In this document: in pieces, positions 53,248 to 62,397 of the stretch
Layout: every line of letters starts with the position of its first letter
How positions within the stretch are numbered: position 1 is the first letter of the stretch
Assembly: GCA_002148405.1 (NCBI GenBank)
Contig: MUGG01000153.1
Span: 19,983-83,982 of the forward strand
Origin: Alkalinema sp. CACIAM 70d
GTDB lineage: Bacteria; Cyanobacteriota; Cyanobacteriia; Leptolyngbyales; Leptolyngbyaceae
Direction of reading: 5' to 3'
Length of the DNA: 64,000 nucleotides
Position numbers and translations under genes: made by a program
Notes under the pieces: generated by a model
What the model was told of the DNA's origin: nothing
Databases searched by the model: none
Seen by the model: only the letters and a program-made list of their open reading frames with translations

Positions 53248-53320
53248 CTAAGCATCGATAACTAAGCATCGATAACTAAGCATCAAGAGCTAAACATCAA
53301 GAGCTAAGCATCAAGATTGA
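53237..53320. repeat. Six-unit 14-bp array joining two convergent genes
   Basis: The unit agcatcgataacta occurs three times exactly (53237-53250, 53251-53264, 53265-53278). It is followed by three variants (agcatcaagagcta, aacatcaagagcta, agcatcaagattga) up to 53320. The first unit contains the trmB stop codon; the last ones contain the stop (53304-53306) and final codons of the mannosyltransferase on the other strand. Confidence 0.9.
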
Positions 53321-54959
53321 TCTGTATCGCTTCTAGATTGGATGTGGTTTGGACAGGGTGGCCCTGAATCCATAAATCAAACCACATCCGCAATCGGTAG
53401 TCCTGTTGAGATAAGGGCAAGCCTAAATAAATGGGCATCCACCAAATAAATCCAACGATCGAGAGACTAATGACTCCCTTAGCAATCTTCGGAAAGGGCG
53501 GCTGAGGGTTCCGCAGTGCTAGGTCAATCCACAACGCTAAGGCAATCAGGGCGAAAACTAAAGCTCCCATGTAGTGATAAATAAAGGCACAACGGCTAAT
53601 TCTCATCCAAGGAAGAAGATTGGCAGCGTAATTCACTACAAGATAAAGCAAAATCCAAAATCGGTTGGAAAGTAAAATCGATGATTGCTGAGGTGACGTC
53701 CCGCTGACCGTAGAAATCCCTTTACCCAACTGAGAGAGGAACGTAACGATCGTAAAGATAATCGCGATCGTAGACATCCACCATAGAAAGGGATTCCCCA
53801 TCGCATGAACTGCATAAATAGGAGTCGCTGCTCCAGTAGATGGCGCATTAGGCTGTAAAAATTCGTAGGGACTCACGCCCGTTCGGTAAAAATAAGCGAC
53901 GGGGATGCTCATCATCAGCCAGCTGATCCAATTGGAGCAATAGGGATGCACCTGCCCAATCACATTTTTGCCCCGGTGGTAATTCCAAATTTGTTGTTGC
54001 ATCTCCCACAAACCAGGGGTGGGATTTTGTTGCAAATGGGGCAACCAAAGCACAAGATAAGTCGCGATCGGCAAAACAAGTAATCCTAAGATGAGCGCAA
54101 GGGGAGGTAGTTGGACGATCGCTTGGGGCAGAGAGAATAAGTGAGGGATAGAGGGCGTTGGCCCCTCGATCGCGGTGGATGCTGCTGATAATGGAGCCGA
54201 TGATGGGGTTGAAAGGTTGCGGTGGTTGACAGCCGTGGAATTTGAGGTGACTGGATGCGTTGGATGAATAGACCTAGGTGGTTTTATGAAGTGAAAAAAT
54301 CCTTTGAGCAACCAAGCTGCCAATACAAGGCCATATATTCCCAGTAAAAAGGAAAGGCCATTCCATTTAATGGATGCGGCACAACCCCAGAGAAACCCCG
54401 CCATACTAAGCCAGAGATACTTTTTAAAGGCTGCATCAACACGAACTGCAAATAGAAAACAAACTTGTCCTAGTAATCCAAACAACACAAGATAAACATT
54501 ATTAAGCGCGTAACGAGATTCAACTAGAAGTAATCCATCTAACGCAGCAAAAAGTCCTGCAAGCAAGGCAAATCGTCGCCGATCGCTGAGTTGATAAACC
54601 AGCCCTGCAAGCACGAGAGGAACCATTGAACCCGTCAGCGCATTCAGCCAACGGTAGCTCCATGTTTTAATCACTGAACCTGTTAAGGCGTTAGTGATAC
54701 CGTCCCCAAAGGGTAGTTTTTCACCGATCCAAATCCCGATCGCAATTAAATACTGACTCAAGGGAGGATGGGCGTTAAAAAAGGGCGTCTTCGTCAAGTA
54801 ATTGTTGGCAAATTTGGCATAGTAAACTTCATCAAACACAAAGGTATTGAGTCGTTCTAGTCCCCAAAATCGCAGGCAGAGGGAAATTATGAAAATTCCG
54901 AGCAACCCCCAGTAATAGGTTGATTTGGAGAAATCGGACGATCGAGTAGCACCTTGCAT
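53304..54959 (-). CDS. Dolichyl-phosphate-mannose-type protein mannosyltransferase (GT39)
   Basis: The 551-residue protein has many membrane helices. Near the N-terminus it shows the PMT signature LRFWGLERLNTFVFDEVYYA with the catalytic Asp-Glu, then FNAHPPLSQYLIAIGIW. The loop DGLLLVESRYALNN and the ending IYLGLPLSQQDYRLRMW also match. These GT39 enzymes transfer mannose from a lipid-linked donor to Ser/Thr of exported proteins. The ATG at 54959 has AGGA at eight bases; the frame is open to a GTG at 55079 that overlaps the next gene and is less likely. The last codons lie in the 14-bp array. Confidence 0.9.
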   Translation of the reverse strand: MQGATRSSDFSKSTYYWGLLGIFIISLCLRFWGLERLNTFVFDEVYYAKFANNYLTKTPFFNAHPPLSQYLIAIGIWIGEKLPFGDGITNALTGSVIKTWSYRWLNALTGSMVPLVLAGLVYQLSDRRRFALLAGLFAALDGLLLVESRYALNNVYLVLFGLLGQVCFLFAVRVDAAFKKYLWLSMAGFLWGCAASIKWNGLSFLLGIYGLVLAAWLLKGFFHFIKPPRSIHPTHPVTSNSTAVNHRNLSTPSSAPLSAASTAIEGPTPSIPHLFSLPQAIVQLPPLALILGLLVLPIATYLVLWLPHLQQNPTPGLWEMQQQIWNYHRGKNVIGQVHPYCSNWISWLMMSIPVAYFYRTGVSPYEFLQPNAPSTGAATPIYAVHAMGNPFLWWMSTIAIIFTIVTFLSQLGKGISTVSGTSPQQSSILLSNRFWILLYLVVNYAANLLPWMRISRCAFIYHYMGALVFALIALALWIDLALRNPQPPFPKIAKGVISLSIVGFIWWMPIYLGLPLSQQDYRLRMWFDLWIQGHPVQTTSNLEAIQINLDA

Positions 54960-55060
54960 ACACAACTTCCTGGACAATGAGGTTCTCCCGTGAATTCCCA
55001 CCTTGCCCCAAGGGGTAAACAAATGGCGACACAGGAATCTTGTCCGTTGTACCAGATTCT

Positions 55061-56368
55061 TTATTCTCTGCCTAGCCACACAGGATTGCAGGGAGAGGTT
55101 TCTGCTAGAATCTTGCCTCGGGAAATCACCATCTGAATCGTCGCGCGACGCCGCAGGGCATCGTAGCGATCGCGGGCATCCAGTACAAGTAAATTAGCAG
55201 GCTGACCGATCTCAATGCCGTACTGATCCGCAACACCTAGGGTTTTAGCCCCATTCCACGTCACCATGTTGTAGCAGGTATCAATTTCCGCCGTACCTGT
55301 CATCTGGCAAACATGAATCGCCATCATCGCAACGTCTAGCATATTGCCCGTTCCCAGCGAATACCAGGGGTCTTGGATACAATCATGGCCAAGGCTAACA
55401 TTCAAACCTGCCTGCCATAGCTCTTTTACCCGAGTCACCCCCCGTCGTTTTGGATAGCTATCGGTACGCCCTTGCAGGGTAATGTTAATCAACGGATTGG
55501 CGATGAAATGAATCCGCGATCGTTGCAAAAAGCCTAGCAGTTTCAAGGCATAGGCATTGTTATAGGAACCAAAGGCTGTCGTGTGACTGGCTGCTACGCG
55601 ATCGCCCATCTCCCGACGCAACGCACAGGCGGAAACGACTTCTAGAAAGCGAGATTGGTCATCGTCGATTTCATCACAATGAATATCAATCCAGCGATCG
55701 TACTGTTCAGCCAATTCAAAAATTCGGTGGATCGATCGTACCCCATCTTCCCGCGTCAACTCGTAATGGGGAATGCCCCCCACGCCATCAGCCCCCTGCC
55801 TGAGAGCCTCTTCCAACAAAGCTTCATTCTGAGGGCCGCCGTAAATTCCATCCTGGGGAAAGGCCACTACTTGTAAAGTCATCCAATCTTGGACGGCCTC
55901 GCGCACTTCCAGAAGAGCTTGGAGAGCCGTTAGGCTGGGTTCACTGACATCAGCATGGCTCCGCACAAAGAGTACCCCTTGCATTGCCTGTTGCTTGAGG
56001 GTGGCAATTGCCCGTTGTTTCACGTCCTCGAGCGAAAGATTTTGTTTACGATCGCGCCAGATTTCAATGCCTTCAAATAGGGTTCCCGTTTGATTCCAAC
56101 GGGGATTGCCTGCCGTCAATGCGGAATCCAAATGAATATGAGATTCCACAAAAGGCGGACTGAGCAGTTTGCCAGTCACATCTAAGGTCTGCTGAGCAGT
56201 AATTGAATTTTGGGTTGAATCGGTTTCCAGATCGATTGCCTCGGCACTATTCAGTGACTGCGGGACGATCGCGACAATTTGTCCTTGGGAAATTGCAACA
56301 TCAGCCACAACCGTACGATCGGGCGTTACCAACACATGCCCACCCTGAAGAAGAAGATCACAATTCAT
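55061..56368 (-). CDS. Cytosine deaminase-like amidohydrolase
   Basis: The 435-residue product follows the metal-dependent hydrolase layout of CodA: PPFVESHIHLDSALTAG, VRSHADVS, DIHCDEIDDD, AASHTTAFGSY and GHDCIQDPWYSLG. The final QPANLLVLDARDRYDALRRR part is typical of the beta domain end. Cytosine deaminase converts cytosine to uracil, but relatives act on isoguanine, creatinine or triazines, so the substrate is open. The ATG at 56368 (MNCDLLLQGG) matches the family start; a GTG at 56410 is open too. A perfect 12-bp hairpin lies about 40 bases upstream of the ATG. Confidence 0.85.
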   Translation of the reverse strand: MNCDLLLQGGHVLVTPDRTVVADVAISQGQIVAIVPQSLNSAEAIDLETDSTQNSITAQQTLDVTGKLLSPPFVESHIHLDSALTAGNPRWNQTGTLFEGIEIWRDRKQNLSLEDVKQRAIATLKQQAMQGVLFVRSHADVSEPSLTALQALLEVREAVQDWMTLQVVAFPQDGIYGGPQNEALLEEALRQGADGVGGIPHYELTREDGVRSIHRIFELAEQYDRWIDIHCDEIDDDQSRFLEVVSACALRREMGDRVAASHTTAFGSYNNAYALKLLGFLQRSRIHFIANPLINITLQGRTDSYPKRRGVTRVKELWQAGLNVSLGHDCIQDPWYSLGTGNMLDVAMMAIHVCQMTGTAEIDTCYNMVTWNGAKTLGVADQYGIEIGQPANLLVLDARDRYDALRRRATIQMVISRGKILAETSPCNPVWLGRE

Positions 56369-56408
56369 GGCTACCGCTGATGCCTCTTGAGTTTCCGCTA
56401 GATACACC

Positions 56409-56439
56409 AAAGGGTTAGAGACAATCGCTCTAACCCTTT
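56409..56439. repeat. Perfect 12-bp inverted repeat upstream of the cytosine deaminase-like gene
   Basis: The arms are aaagggttagag (56409-56420) and ctctaacccttt (56428-56439) with a seven-base loop. No T-run follows on either strand, so it is not an ordinary terminator. It covers the possible upstream GTG start at 56410 and may be an operator or leader stem. Confidence 0.7.
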
Positions 56440-56713
56440 AACACCTGACAAATTAAAATTCTACGACTCCCCCAGTTCCTGCATACCCCCAGGAATGAAC
56501 TCAATCTGGTCATTAACCTAATCTGACCGGGATTGAGGAAGTACTGTGCAGATCAACGGCTGGGCCAGAAAACTAACTTCAGCACTTTCATGCAGTTCTG
56601 AGCACTGAATCTATGATTCTGAAGCTGCATACCGATTAACCAGAGGCTCTAAATTATAGTTTTGCCACTGCAACCGGAGTGCAAATGCTGTAAAAATACT
56701 CTCGCTCGGCTGT
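56440..56713. other. Gap with nothing recognised
   Basis: This gap lies between the inverted repeat and the stop of the small unknown gene. It has no clear open frame or RNA. Promoter elements for the cytosine deaminase-like gene are expected on the minus strand. Confidence 0.4.
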
Positions 56714-57094
56714 TCAAGAAGCCTTCATTAGCTGATCAAACCAAGGTTGAAACTGATCACGTCGGAAGACTTGGGCTCTACGACGATAGTCAAACCGAAC
56801 AAGACTGGGAATGCCATGCTTATGGATACAATCTTTCAACCAAGTCGCGACCCCTTGCCCAATTTCTGGAGCCCACTCTGCTTGGAACGGGCCATACATT
56901 AAGACGAGATGATTGTGATTCCCTAGAGGCGCGTCTTGTTCAATGAGCTGAGTCAAACTTGTCTTCGGGGAATGATGGGCTCTCCGTTGCGAGGCGGCCC
57001 AATTTTTATCAGGATGGGGTTCTCGATGGGCAAAGGTTCGATTGGATTCTTGACTATCTTGGTGAGACCGACGGTAGGAATGTCTCTGAGGCAT
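56714..57094 (-). CDS. Small basic protein of unknown function
   Basis: No family was recognised. The 126-residue product starts at the ATG at 57094, with AAGGAG four bases upstream, which supports it as a real gene. The N-terminal 45 residues are rich in His, Arg, Ser and Gln; the rest is more ordered (DAPLGNHNHLVLMYGPFQAE, VATWLKDCIHKHGIPSLVRF, FRRDQFQPWFDQLM). No signal peptide or membrane helix is seen. The gene lies between two long gaps and has no clear operon partner. A recent arrival or a diverged family member are both possible. Confidence 0.6.
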   Translation of the reverse strand: MPQRHSYRRSHQDSQESNRTFAHREPHPDKNWAASQRRAHHSPKTSLTQLIEQDAPLGNHNHLVLMYGPFQAEWAPEIGQGVATWLKDCIHKHGIPSLVRFDYRRRAQVFRRDQFQPWFDQLMKAS

Positions 57095-57669
57095 ATAGCT
57101 CCTTAATGAGGAAGGACAAAAGTCACCAGTATTCCAAATTGAACCAACCCAGATTGTGCCGCCCAGACGTTGGAGGGCGAGCTAAGTTTCAGGACTGGCG
57201 TGGACGACTTGGTGCGTTCAATTGATAACTGAAGAGAATTGTCAATCTTTATAACTTCATAATATTGCCTTTTACAAAAAACGGCAAATCTTTTTATCAT
57301 TTTTTGATTTTTGAGCCGCTTATCCTGGACTAAATATGATATGCGATCTCGAAGTTACCTAAAAAAGCCAACCTTAATATCTATCGAGATAGCAGGGTCA
57401 ATCCCAACTTGCATTAGCAATCCCAACTTGCAGCATAAATCTACGCTAGCAACTTCAAATCTGGTAACTTCAAAGCCCGGTTAATCTGAATCAAGCTGAG
57501 ACAGCAGTGTGCTTTTGGGCAACTTTTGGGCAATTTGGGCAATTGTTGACATTTCTCGATCGCAGGGAAATCCATACAACGCTTTCTCCCAGACTCTTCC
57601 CCCATCCTCCGGTAAAATCTGATAACTTAACTGCATATAGTTGAAATGTTGCAGTAAGACGGTGTCCCT
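57095..57669. other. Gene-free stretch upstream of gltA
   Basis: It is AT-rich at 57236-57330 and holds a 19-bp repeat (57399-57432), a 9-bp repeat (aacttcaaa, near 57450-57475) and three tttgggcaa units near 57514-57546. No open frame with a ribosome site was found. The gltA promoter should lie in the last 200 bases. Confidence 0.45.
57399..57432. repeat. 19-bp period repeat
   Basis: The unit caatcccaacttgcattag (57399-57417) is followed directly by its first 15 bases (57418-57432). Confidence 0.8.
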
Positions 57670-58806
57670 ATGACAGTTTGCGAATACCGCGCTGGTTTAG
57701 AAGGCGTTCCCGCAACCCAATCCAGTATCAGTTTTGTGGATGGGCAGAAGGGAATTCTGGAGTATCGGGGCATCCCTATTCAGGAACTTGCTGAGAAAAG
57801 TACCTTTTTAGAGACAGCCTACCTCTTAATTTGGAATGAGTTACCCAATGCAGAGGATCTTGGAACATTTGAAACCGAAATTCGGTACCATCGACGGCTG
57901 AAATACCGAATCCGGGACATGATGAAATGTTTCCCAGAAAGTGGTCACCCCATGGATGCCTTGCAGGCTTGTGCCGCAGCGTTGGGACTTTTCTACTCGC
58001 GTCGAGCCTTAGATGATCCAGCTTATATTCGGGCCGCCGTCGTGCGATTATTGGCCAAGGTTCCCACCATGGTAGCGGCGTTTCAACTCATGCGAAAGGG
58101 GAACGATCCAGTCCAACCCCGAGATGATTTGGGCTATGCTGCAAATTTTCTCTACATGCTGAATGAACAAGAGCCAGATCCCTTAGCTGCCCATATTTTT
58201 GATGTCTGCTTGACCCTGCATGCGGAACATACGATTAATGCCTCTACCTTCTCTGCAATGGTGACCGCGTCTACCTTAACGGATCCCTATGCTGTGATTG
58301 CCTCAGCAGTGGGCACCCTGGCAGGGCCTCTCCATGGAGGGGCGGCAGAAGAAGTAATTCTTATGCTGGAAGAGATTGGCTCCGTTGAAAATGTTCGCCC
58401 TTACCTAGAGCATTGTATGGAGCACAAGACAAAGATTATGGGATTTGGTCACCGAGTTTACAAGGTGAAGGATCCACGGGCAATTATTCTACAGCAATTG
58501 GCAGAGCAGCTGTTTGACAAGTTTGGTCAGGACAAGTACTACGATATTGCGGTGGAAATGGAGCACGTTGTCGCAGAAAAATTGGGGCACCGTGGCATCT
58601 ATCCCAACGTAGACTTCTACTCGGGCCTGGTTTACCGTAAATTGGGGATTCCCACGGACTTGTTTACGCCCGTCTTCGCGATTTCCCGAACGGCGGGGTG
58701 GCTAGCTCATTGGAAAGAGCAACTAGCCGAAAACCGAATTTTCCGACCAACTCAGATCTATACAGGTCTTCACAGTGCTCCTTACGTTCCGATCGAACAG
58801 CGATAA
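57670..58806 (+). CDS. gltA: Citrate synthase
   Basis: It condenses oxaloacetate and acetyl-CoA to citrate, the entry step of the incomplete or open TCA route of cyanobacteria. The 378-residue product has the family motifs GILEYRGIPIQELAEKSTFL, LHAEHTINASTFSAMV, GPLHGGAAEEVILML (catalytic His) and KIMGFGHRVYKVKDPRA (second His), and the active-site Asp region NVDFYSGLVY. The short length is that of the bacterial type II-like dimeric enzyme. The ATG at 57670 is convincing. A terminator follows at 59013. Confidence 0.96.
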   Translation: MTVCEYRAGLEGVPATQSSISFVDGQKGILEYRGIPIQELAEKSTFLETAYLLIWNELPNAEDLGTFETEIRYHRRLKYRIRDMMKCFPESGHPMDALQACAAALGLFYSRRALDDPAYIRAAVVRLLAKVPTMVAAFQLMRKGNDPVQPRDDLGYAANFLYMLNEQEPDPLAAHIFDVCLTLHAEHTINASTFSAMVTASTLTDPYAVIASAVGTLAGPLHGGAAEEVILMLEEIGSVENVRPYLEHCMEHKTKIMGFGHRVYKVKDPRAIILQQLAEQLFDKFGQDKYYDIAVEMEHVVAEKLGHRGIYPNVDFYSGLVYRKLGIPTDLFTPVFAISRTAGWLAHWKEQLAENRIFRPTQIYTGLHSAPYVPIEQR

Positions 58807-59265
58807 ATCAGCTTTTTGCCTAGATGTTTTGACCTAACAAAGACTAGCTAGTCGAGCCTAACCCGCTGTTCTTTAGGAGTTTTGCAAACTCGGGGGTTCC
58901 ACTTTCTAGGGGTTTGGTTGTCTTGCAACCCTTCGTTGATGGGTCACGCCCCCCTTCACGAAAAAAGGAAAACTTGTCAGGATGAAAGCGTGACGATTTT
59001 CAGGAACTCCAGCCCTCAGACGCAATCTGGGGGTTTATTTTTTTAGCCTTCAACGGGTGTAGGAACGTCAGACATTTGGGAACCAAAGTATTTTCCCAAT
59101 CCTCACCTAGGGACAAATCCTTTGCATGGGTTACAGTTCAGACCCCGATAGGAAGATATACTGGTCAGTGGAGTTTATCGACCTAGCTTGAGCGATCGCC
59201 CTTGACCAATTGAGTTAACTAGATAAACCCGTGGTACGGACTGATGATGATGCCAGTGGGAAGCA
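58807..59265. other. Gap between gltA and the ndh operon
   Basis: It contains the gltA terminator (59013-59046) and, after it, the region where the ndh promoter should lie. No small gene or RNA was recognised. Confidence 0.5.
59013..59046 (+). terminator. Rho-independent terminator after gltA
   Basis: A stem of ccctcaga with tctgggg (59013-59033, one mismatch) around a short loop is followed by TTTATTTTTTT. It faces the plus strand and ends the gltA transcript. Confidence 0.75.
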
Positions 59266-60384
59266 ATGAACCCAGGAATTGATCTTCAAGGAACGTTTAT
59301 TGAATCGCTTCGGGGTTTGGGAATTCCGGCAGGTGCTGCCAAGGCGCTGTGGATGCCCCTACCTATGTTAATTATGCTGGTTGCCTCAACGGTGGCCGTT
59401 TTGGTAGCCGTTTGGCTGGAACGTAAAATTTCAGCGGCAGCTCAGCAACGGATTGGCCCAGAATTTATCGGCCCTTTGGGAATTCTTGCGCCCCTTGCGG
59501 ATGGCCTGAAGCTGATCTTTAAGGAAGATGTGATTCCGGCTAAATCCGATCGCTTGCTATTTACCTTGGGTCCCATGATTGTGGTGATCCCAGTATTTTT
59601 ATCCTACTTAATTGTGCCCTTCGGCCAGAACTTGGTGATCACCAATGTGACGATGGGGGTCTTTCTTTGGATTGCCTTTTCTAGCATTGTCCCGATCGGT
59701 CTGTTGATGGCGGGCTATGCCTCCAACAATAAGTATTCGCTCTTAGGCGGATTGCGGGCCGCAGCACAGTCACTAGCCTACGAAATCCCGTTGGCCTTGT
59801 CGGTGCTGGCGATCGTCATGATGTCCAACTCCCTGAGCACGATCGACATTGTGCAGCAGCAGTCGGGCTATGGGCTTCTGGGATGGAACATCTGGCGTCA
59901 ACCCGTCGGCTTCATCATCTTCTGGATTGCAGCGCTGGCAGAATGTGAACGGACGCCCTTTGACTTGCCGGAAGCTGAGGAAGAATTGGTCGCTGGGTAT
60001 CAAACGGAGTATTCCGGGATGAAGTTTGCCCTCTTCTATTTGGGCTCCTACGTTAACCTCACCCTCTCTGCTCTATTGGTTGCGATTCTGTACTTAGGTG
60101 GCTGGGAGTCTCCAGTTCCCGTCAGTTGGTTGGCAAATCTAATTGGTGTTAGCGAAGCTACCCCTTGGTTACAGGTGATTACCGCGTCTCTCGGCATCGT
60201 GATGACCTTAATCAAAGCCTATGCTCTCGTTTTTCTAGCGGTTCTCATGCGCTGGACAGTACCTCGCGTTCGGATTGACCAACTGCTGGATCTAGGATGG
60301 AAATTCCTGTTGCCCGTCTCTTTAGTGAATCTGTTGGTTACAGCGGGTTTGAAACTCGCGTTCCCCGTAGCCTTTGGTGGCTAG
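59266..60384 (+). CDS. ndhA: NAD(P)H-quinone oxidoreductase subunit 1
   Basis: NdhA is the membrane subunit of NDH-1 that sits under the ferredoxin/quinone-reducing arm. The 372-residue product has eight membrane helices and the family blocks ERKISAAAQQRIGPEFIGPL, GVFLWIAFSSIVPIGLLMAG, RAAAQSLAYEIPLALSVLAI, ERTPFDLPEAEEELVAGYQT and RWTVPRVRIDQLLDLGWKFL. It is the first gene of ndhA-ndhI-ndhG-ndhE and works in respiration and cyclic electron flow around photosystem I. Confidence 0.97.
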   Translation: MNPGIDLQGTFIESLRGLGIPAGAAKALWMPLPMLIMLVASTVAVLVAVWLERKISAAAQQRIGPEFIGPLGILAPLADGLKLIFKEDVIPAKSDRLLFTLGPMIVVIPVFLSYLIVPFGQNLVITNVTMGVFLWIAFSSIVPIGLLMAGYASNNKYSLLGGLRAAAQSLAYEIPLALSVLAIVMMSNSLSTIDIVQQQSGYGLLGWNIWRQPVGFIIFWIAALAECERTPFDLPEAEEELVAGYQTEYSGMKFALFYLGSYVNLTLSALLVAILYLGGWESPVPVSWLANLIGVSEATPWLQVITASLGIVMTLIKAYALVFLAVLMRWTVPRVRIDQLLDLGWKFLLPVSLVNLLVTAGLKLAFPVAFGG

Positions 60385-60444
60385 AGTTCTGTGATTGATT
60401 CCGTATTCCGTTTCCCTTGCAAGGTGAATGATAGAAGGTGAACC

Positions 60445-61056
60445 ATGCTGAAGTTTCTTAAGCAAGTCAGCGACTACACCAAAGAAGCCGTCCAAGCTGC
60501 AAAGTATATCGGCCAAGGATTGTCGGTTACCTTTGACCACATGCAACGGCGACCCGTGACCGTCCAATATCCCTACGAAAAGCTCATTCCTTCAGAACGC
60601 TTTCGAGGGCGGATCCACTATGAGTTTGATAAGTGTATCGCCTGTGAAGTCTGCGTGCGGGTTTGTCCAATCAACCTGCCGGTCGTAGACTGGGAATTTA
60701 ACAAAGAAACGAAGAAAAAGGAACTGCGTCATTACAGCATTGACTTTGGAGTTTGTATTTTCTGCGGTAACTGCGTGGAGTACTGCCCCACCAATTGCTT
60801 GTCCATGACAGAAGAGTACGAACTGGCGGCCTACGATCGCCATGAGTTGAACTATGACAACGTCGCCTTAGGACGCTTGCCCTACAAGGTGACCAATGAT
60901 CCAATGGTGACGCCGCTGCGAGAATTTGCTTACCTCCCGCAAGGCGTTGTGGATCCCCATGGTTTACCAGCAGGTTCTCAGCGGGCTGGTCAGCGGCCTA
61001 AGGAAATTGCAGCCACATTGACAAAATCGCCGACTACGACGGATGAGTCAAAATAG
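60445..61056 (+). CDS. ndhI: NAD(P)H-quinone oxidoreductase subunit I
   Basis: NdhI carries the two [4Fe-4S] clusters that bring electrons to quinone in NDH-1. The 203-residue product has CIACEVCVRVCP (Cys64, 67, 70, 74) and CIFCGNCVEYCPTNC (Cys104, 107, 110, 114), plus the family N-terminus YTKEAVQAAKYIGQGLSVTF. The last 50 residues are a polar tail. It lies 60 bases after ndhA. The ATG at 60445 has AAGGTGAACC upstream. Confidence 0.97.
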   Translation: MLKFLKQVSDYTKEAVQAAKYIGQGLSVTFDHMQRRPVTVQYPYEKLIPSERFRGRIHYEFDKCIACEVCVRVCPINLPVVDWEFNKETKKKELRHYSIDFGVCIFCGNCVEYCPTNCLSMTEEYELAAYDRHELNYDNVALGRLPYKVTNDPMVTPLREFAYLPQGVVDPHGLPAGSQRAGQRPKEIAATLTKSPTTTDESK

Positions 61057-61164
61057 GGCAAAGTCTTTGCCTAATTTTTCAGGGACACCTGATTTTCAGT
61101 AAAATCTAGCTGGATTTGGGGTTTCGTAACTGTTTTAAGACTGGTTTGAGAGGGAGCAAAAATT

Positions 61165-61773
61165 GTGAATCTAGCAGAAGGCGTTCAAATCGTCTCGTTT
61201 GGCCTCCTAGCGGTAATGATGCTGGGATCTGCATTCGGGGTGGTTTTATTAGGCAATGTGGTCTACTCAGCATTTTTGTTGGGGGGCGTTTTCATCAGCA
61301 TGTCAGGGCTGTATCTGTTGCTCAATGCTGATTTTGTGGCAGCTGCTCAAATTCTGATCTATGTTGGCGCAATTAACGTTTTGATTCTCTTTGCCATCAT
61401 GCTGGTTAACAAGCGTGAAGACTTCAAGCCAGTCAAAGGGTTACTTGTGCGCCAAGGGGCAACCGCATTAATTTGTATCGGTCTTTTTGCACTGTTGGGA
61501 ACCATGATTGTTTCAACGCCTTGGGCTATTTCTTCCGCAGTCCCGGTGGGTGATAGTGGCATCGTGACGATCGGCCTGCATTTCTTCAGTGATTATTTGC
61601 TGCCCTTTGAGTTGGTATCAGTCCTCCTGTTAATGGCACTAGTCGGCGCGATCGTGTTGGCCCGTCGAGAGTTTATTCCAGAAATTCGGTCTTCGAAGGG
61701 TGAAGATGAAGCGCTCATGTTGCCCGAGCGTCCCCGAGAGCTGGTGGCTTCTGGAAAAGCTGAGTCTAAGTAG
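61165..61773 (+). CDS. ndhG: NAD(P)H-quinone oxidoreductase subunit 6
   Basis: NdhG is a membrane subunit of the proton-pumping arm of NDH-1. The 202-residue product has five helices, with AEGVQIVSFGLLAVMMLGSA, LNADFVAAAQILIYVGAINV (family signature) and LLPFELVSVLLLMALVGAIV. The start is GTG at 61165, eight bases after GAGGGAG. It is the third gene of the operon, about 110 bases behind ndhI. The C-terminal tail (SSKGEDEALMLPERPRELV) is the usual charged end. Confidence 0.95.
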   Translation: MNLAEGVQIVSFGLLAVMMLGSAFGVVLLGNVVYSAFLLGGVFISMSGLYLLLNADFVAAAQILIYVGAINVLILFAIMLVNKREDFKPVKGLLVRQGATALICIGLFALLGTMIVSTPWAISSAVPVGDSGIVTIGLHFFSDYLLPFELVSVLLLMALVGAIVLARREFIPEIRSSKGEDEALMLPERPRELVASGKAESK

Positions 61774-61845
61774 CTGTCCTCCTGATTCTCATGGTTTCAC
61801 CTTTATCCCTCTCGACTTGTCCTTGAAGTGTAAGGAATTCAACTG

Positions 61846-62151
61846 ATGCAACTCCAGTATTTTCTTTTGATTGCTGCTGCCTTGTTCTGCATTGGAGTCT
61901 ATGGTTTGGTCACAAGCCGCAATGCTGTTCGGGTCTTGATGTCGATCGAGCTCATGTTGAATGCGGTTAACCTCAACCTGATGGCCTTTTCTAACTATCT
62001 AGATCCGAAGGACATCAAAGGCCAAGTGTTCACAACTTTTGTCATTGCGATCGCTGCTGCAGAAGCTGCTGTAGGTCTAGCGATCGTTCTTGCAATCTAC
62101 CGAAATCGCGACACGGTGGATATGGAGCAATTTAATCTACTGAAGTGGTAA
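61846..62151 (+). CDS. ndhE: NAD(P)H-quinone oxidoreductase subunit 4L
   Basis: NdhE (NuoK-like) is a three-helix subunit of NDH-1. The 101-residue product has YGLVTSRNAVRVLMSIELML, the conserved glutamates in SIELMLNAVNLNLMAF and AIAAAEAAVGLAIVLAIYRN. It is the last gene of the ndhAIGE operon, with a terminator 60 bases downstream. The ATG at 61846 has TAAGGAATTC upstream. Confidence 0.97.
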   Translation: MQLQYFLLIAAALFCIGVYGLVTSRNAVRVLMSIELMLNAVNLNLMAFSNYLDPKDIKGQVFTTFVIAIAAAEAAVGLAIVLAIYRNRDTVDMEQFNLLKW

Positions 62152-62212
62152 TCCTTATCTAGGATGGTTAATTGACATTTGACCACTGGTTCCATCAATT
62201 GATTCACCTAAG

Positions 62213-62238
62213 GCTTTGCAGTGTTGCAAAGCTTTTTT
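62213..62238 (+). terminator. Rho-independent terminator of the ndh operon
   Basis: An 8-bp perfect stem gctttgca/tgcaaagc with a four-base loop (62213-62232) is followed by TTTTTT (62233-62238). Confidence 0.9.
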
Positions 62239-62397
62239 ATTGCTGTAGGCGTCGCTGTAGCTAAGACTATTGGAGAAAAGCCTATTTTGGATTGCAACCC
62301 GCCGATTTTTCTACATACTCCCTAACAAAAATGCTCCTTAACGAAGCGTGAATGTGAACAAAGCGTGAATTCGCTGGATTGCAGGTACAGCAAGATA

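Noticed and set aside
56714..57094. Transposase fragment
   Set aside because: The HNHLVLM stretch recalled an IS200-like motif, but the rest of the protein lacks the catalytic tyrosine context and no terminal repeats were seen.
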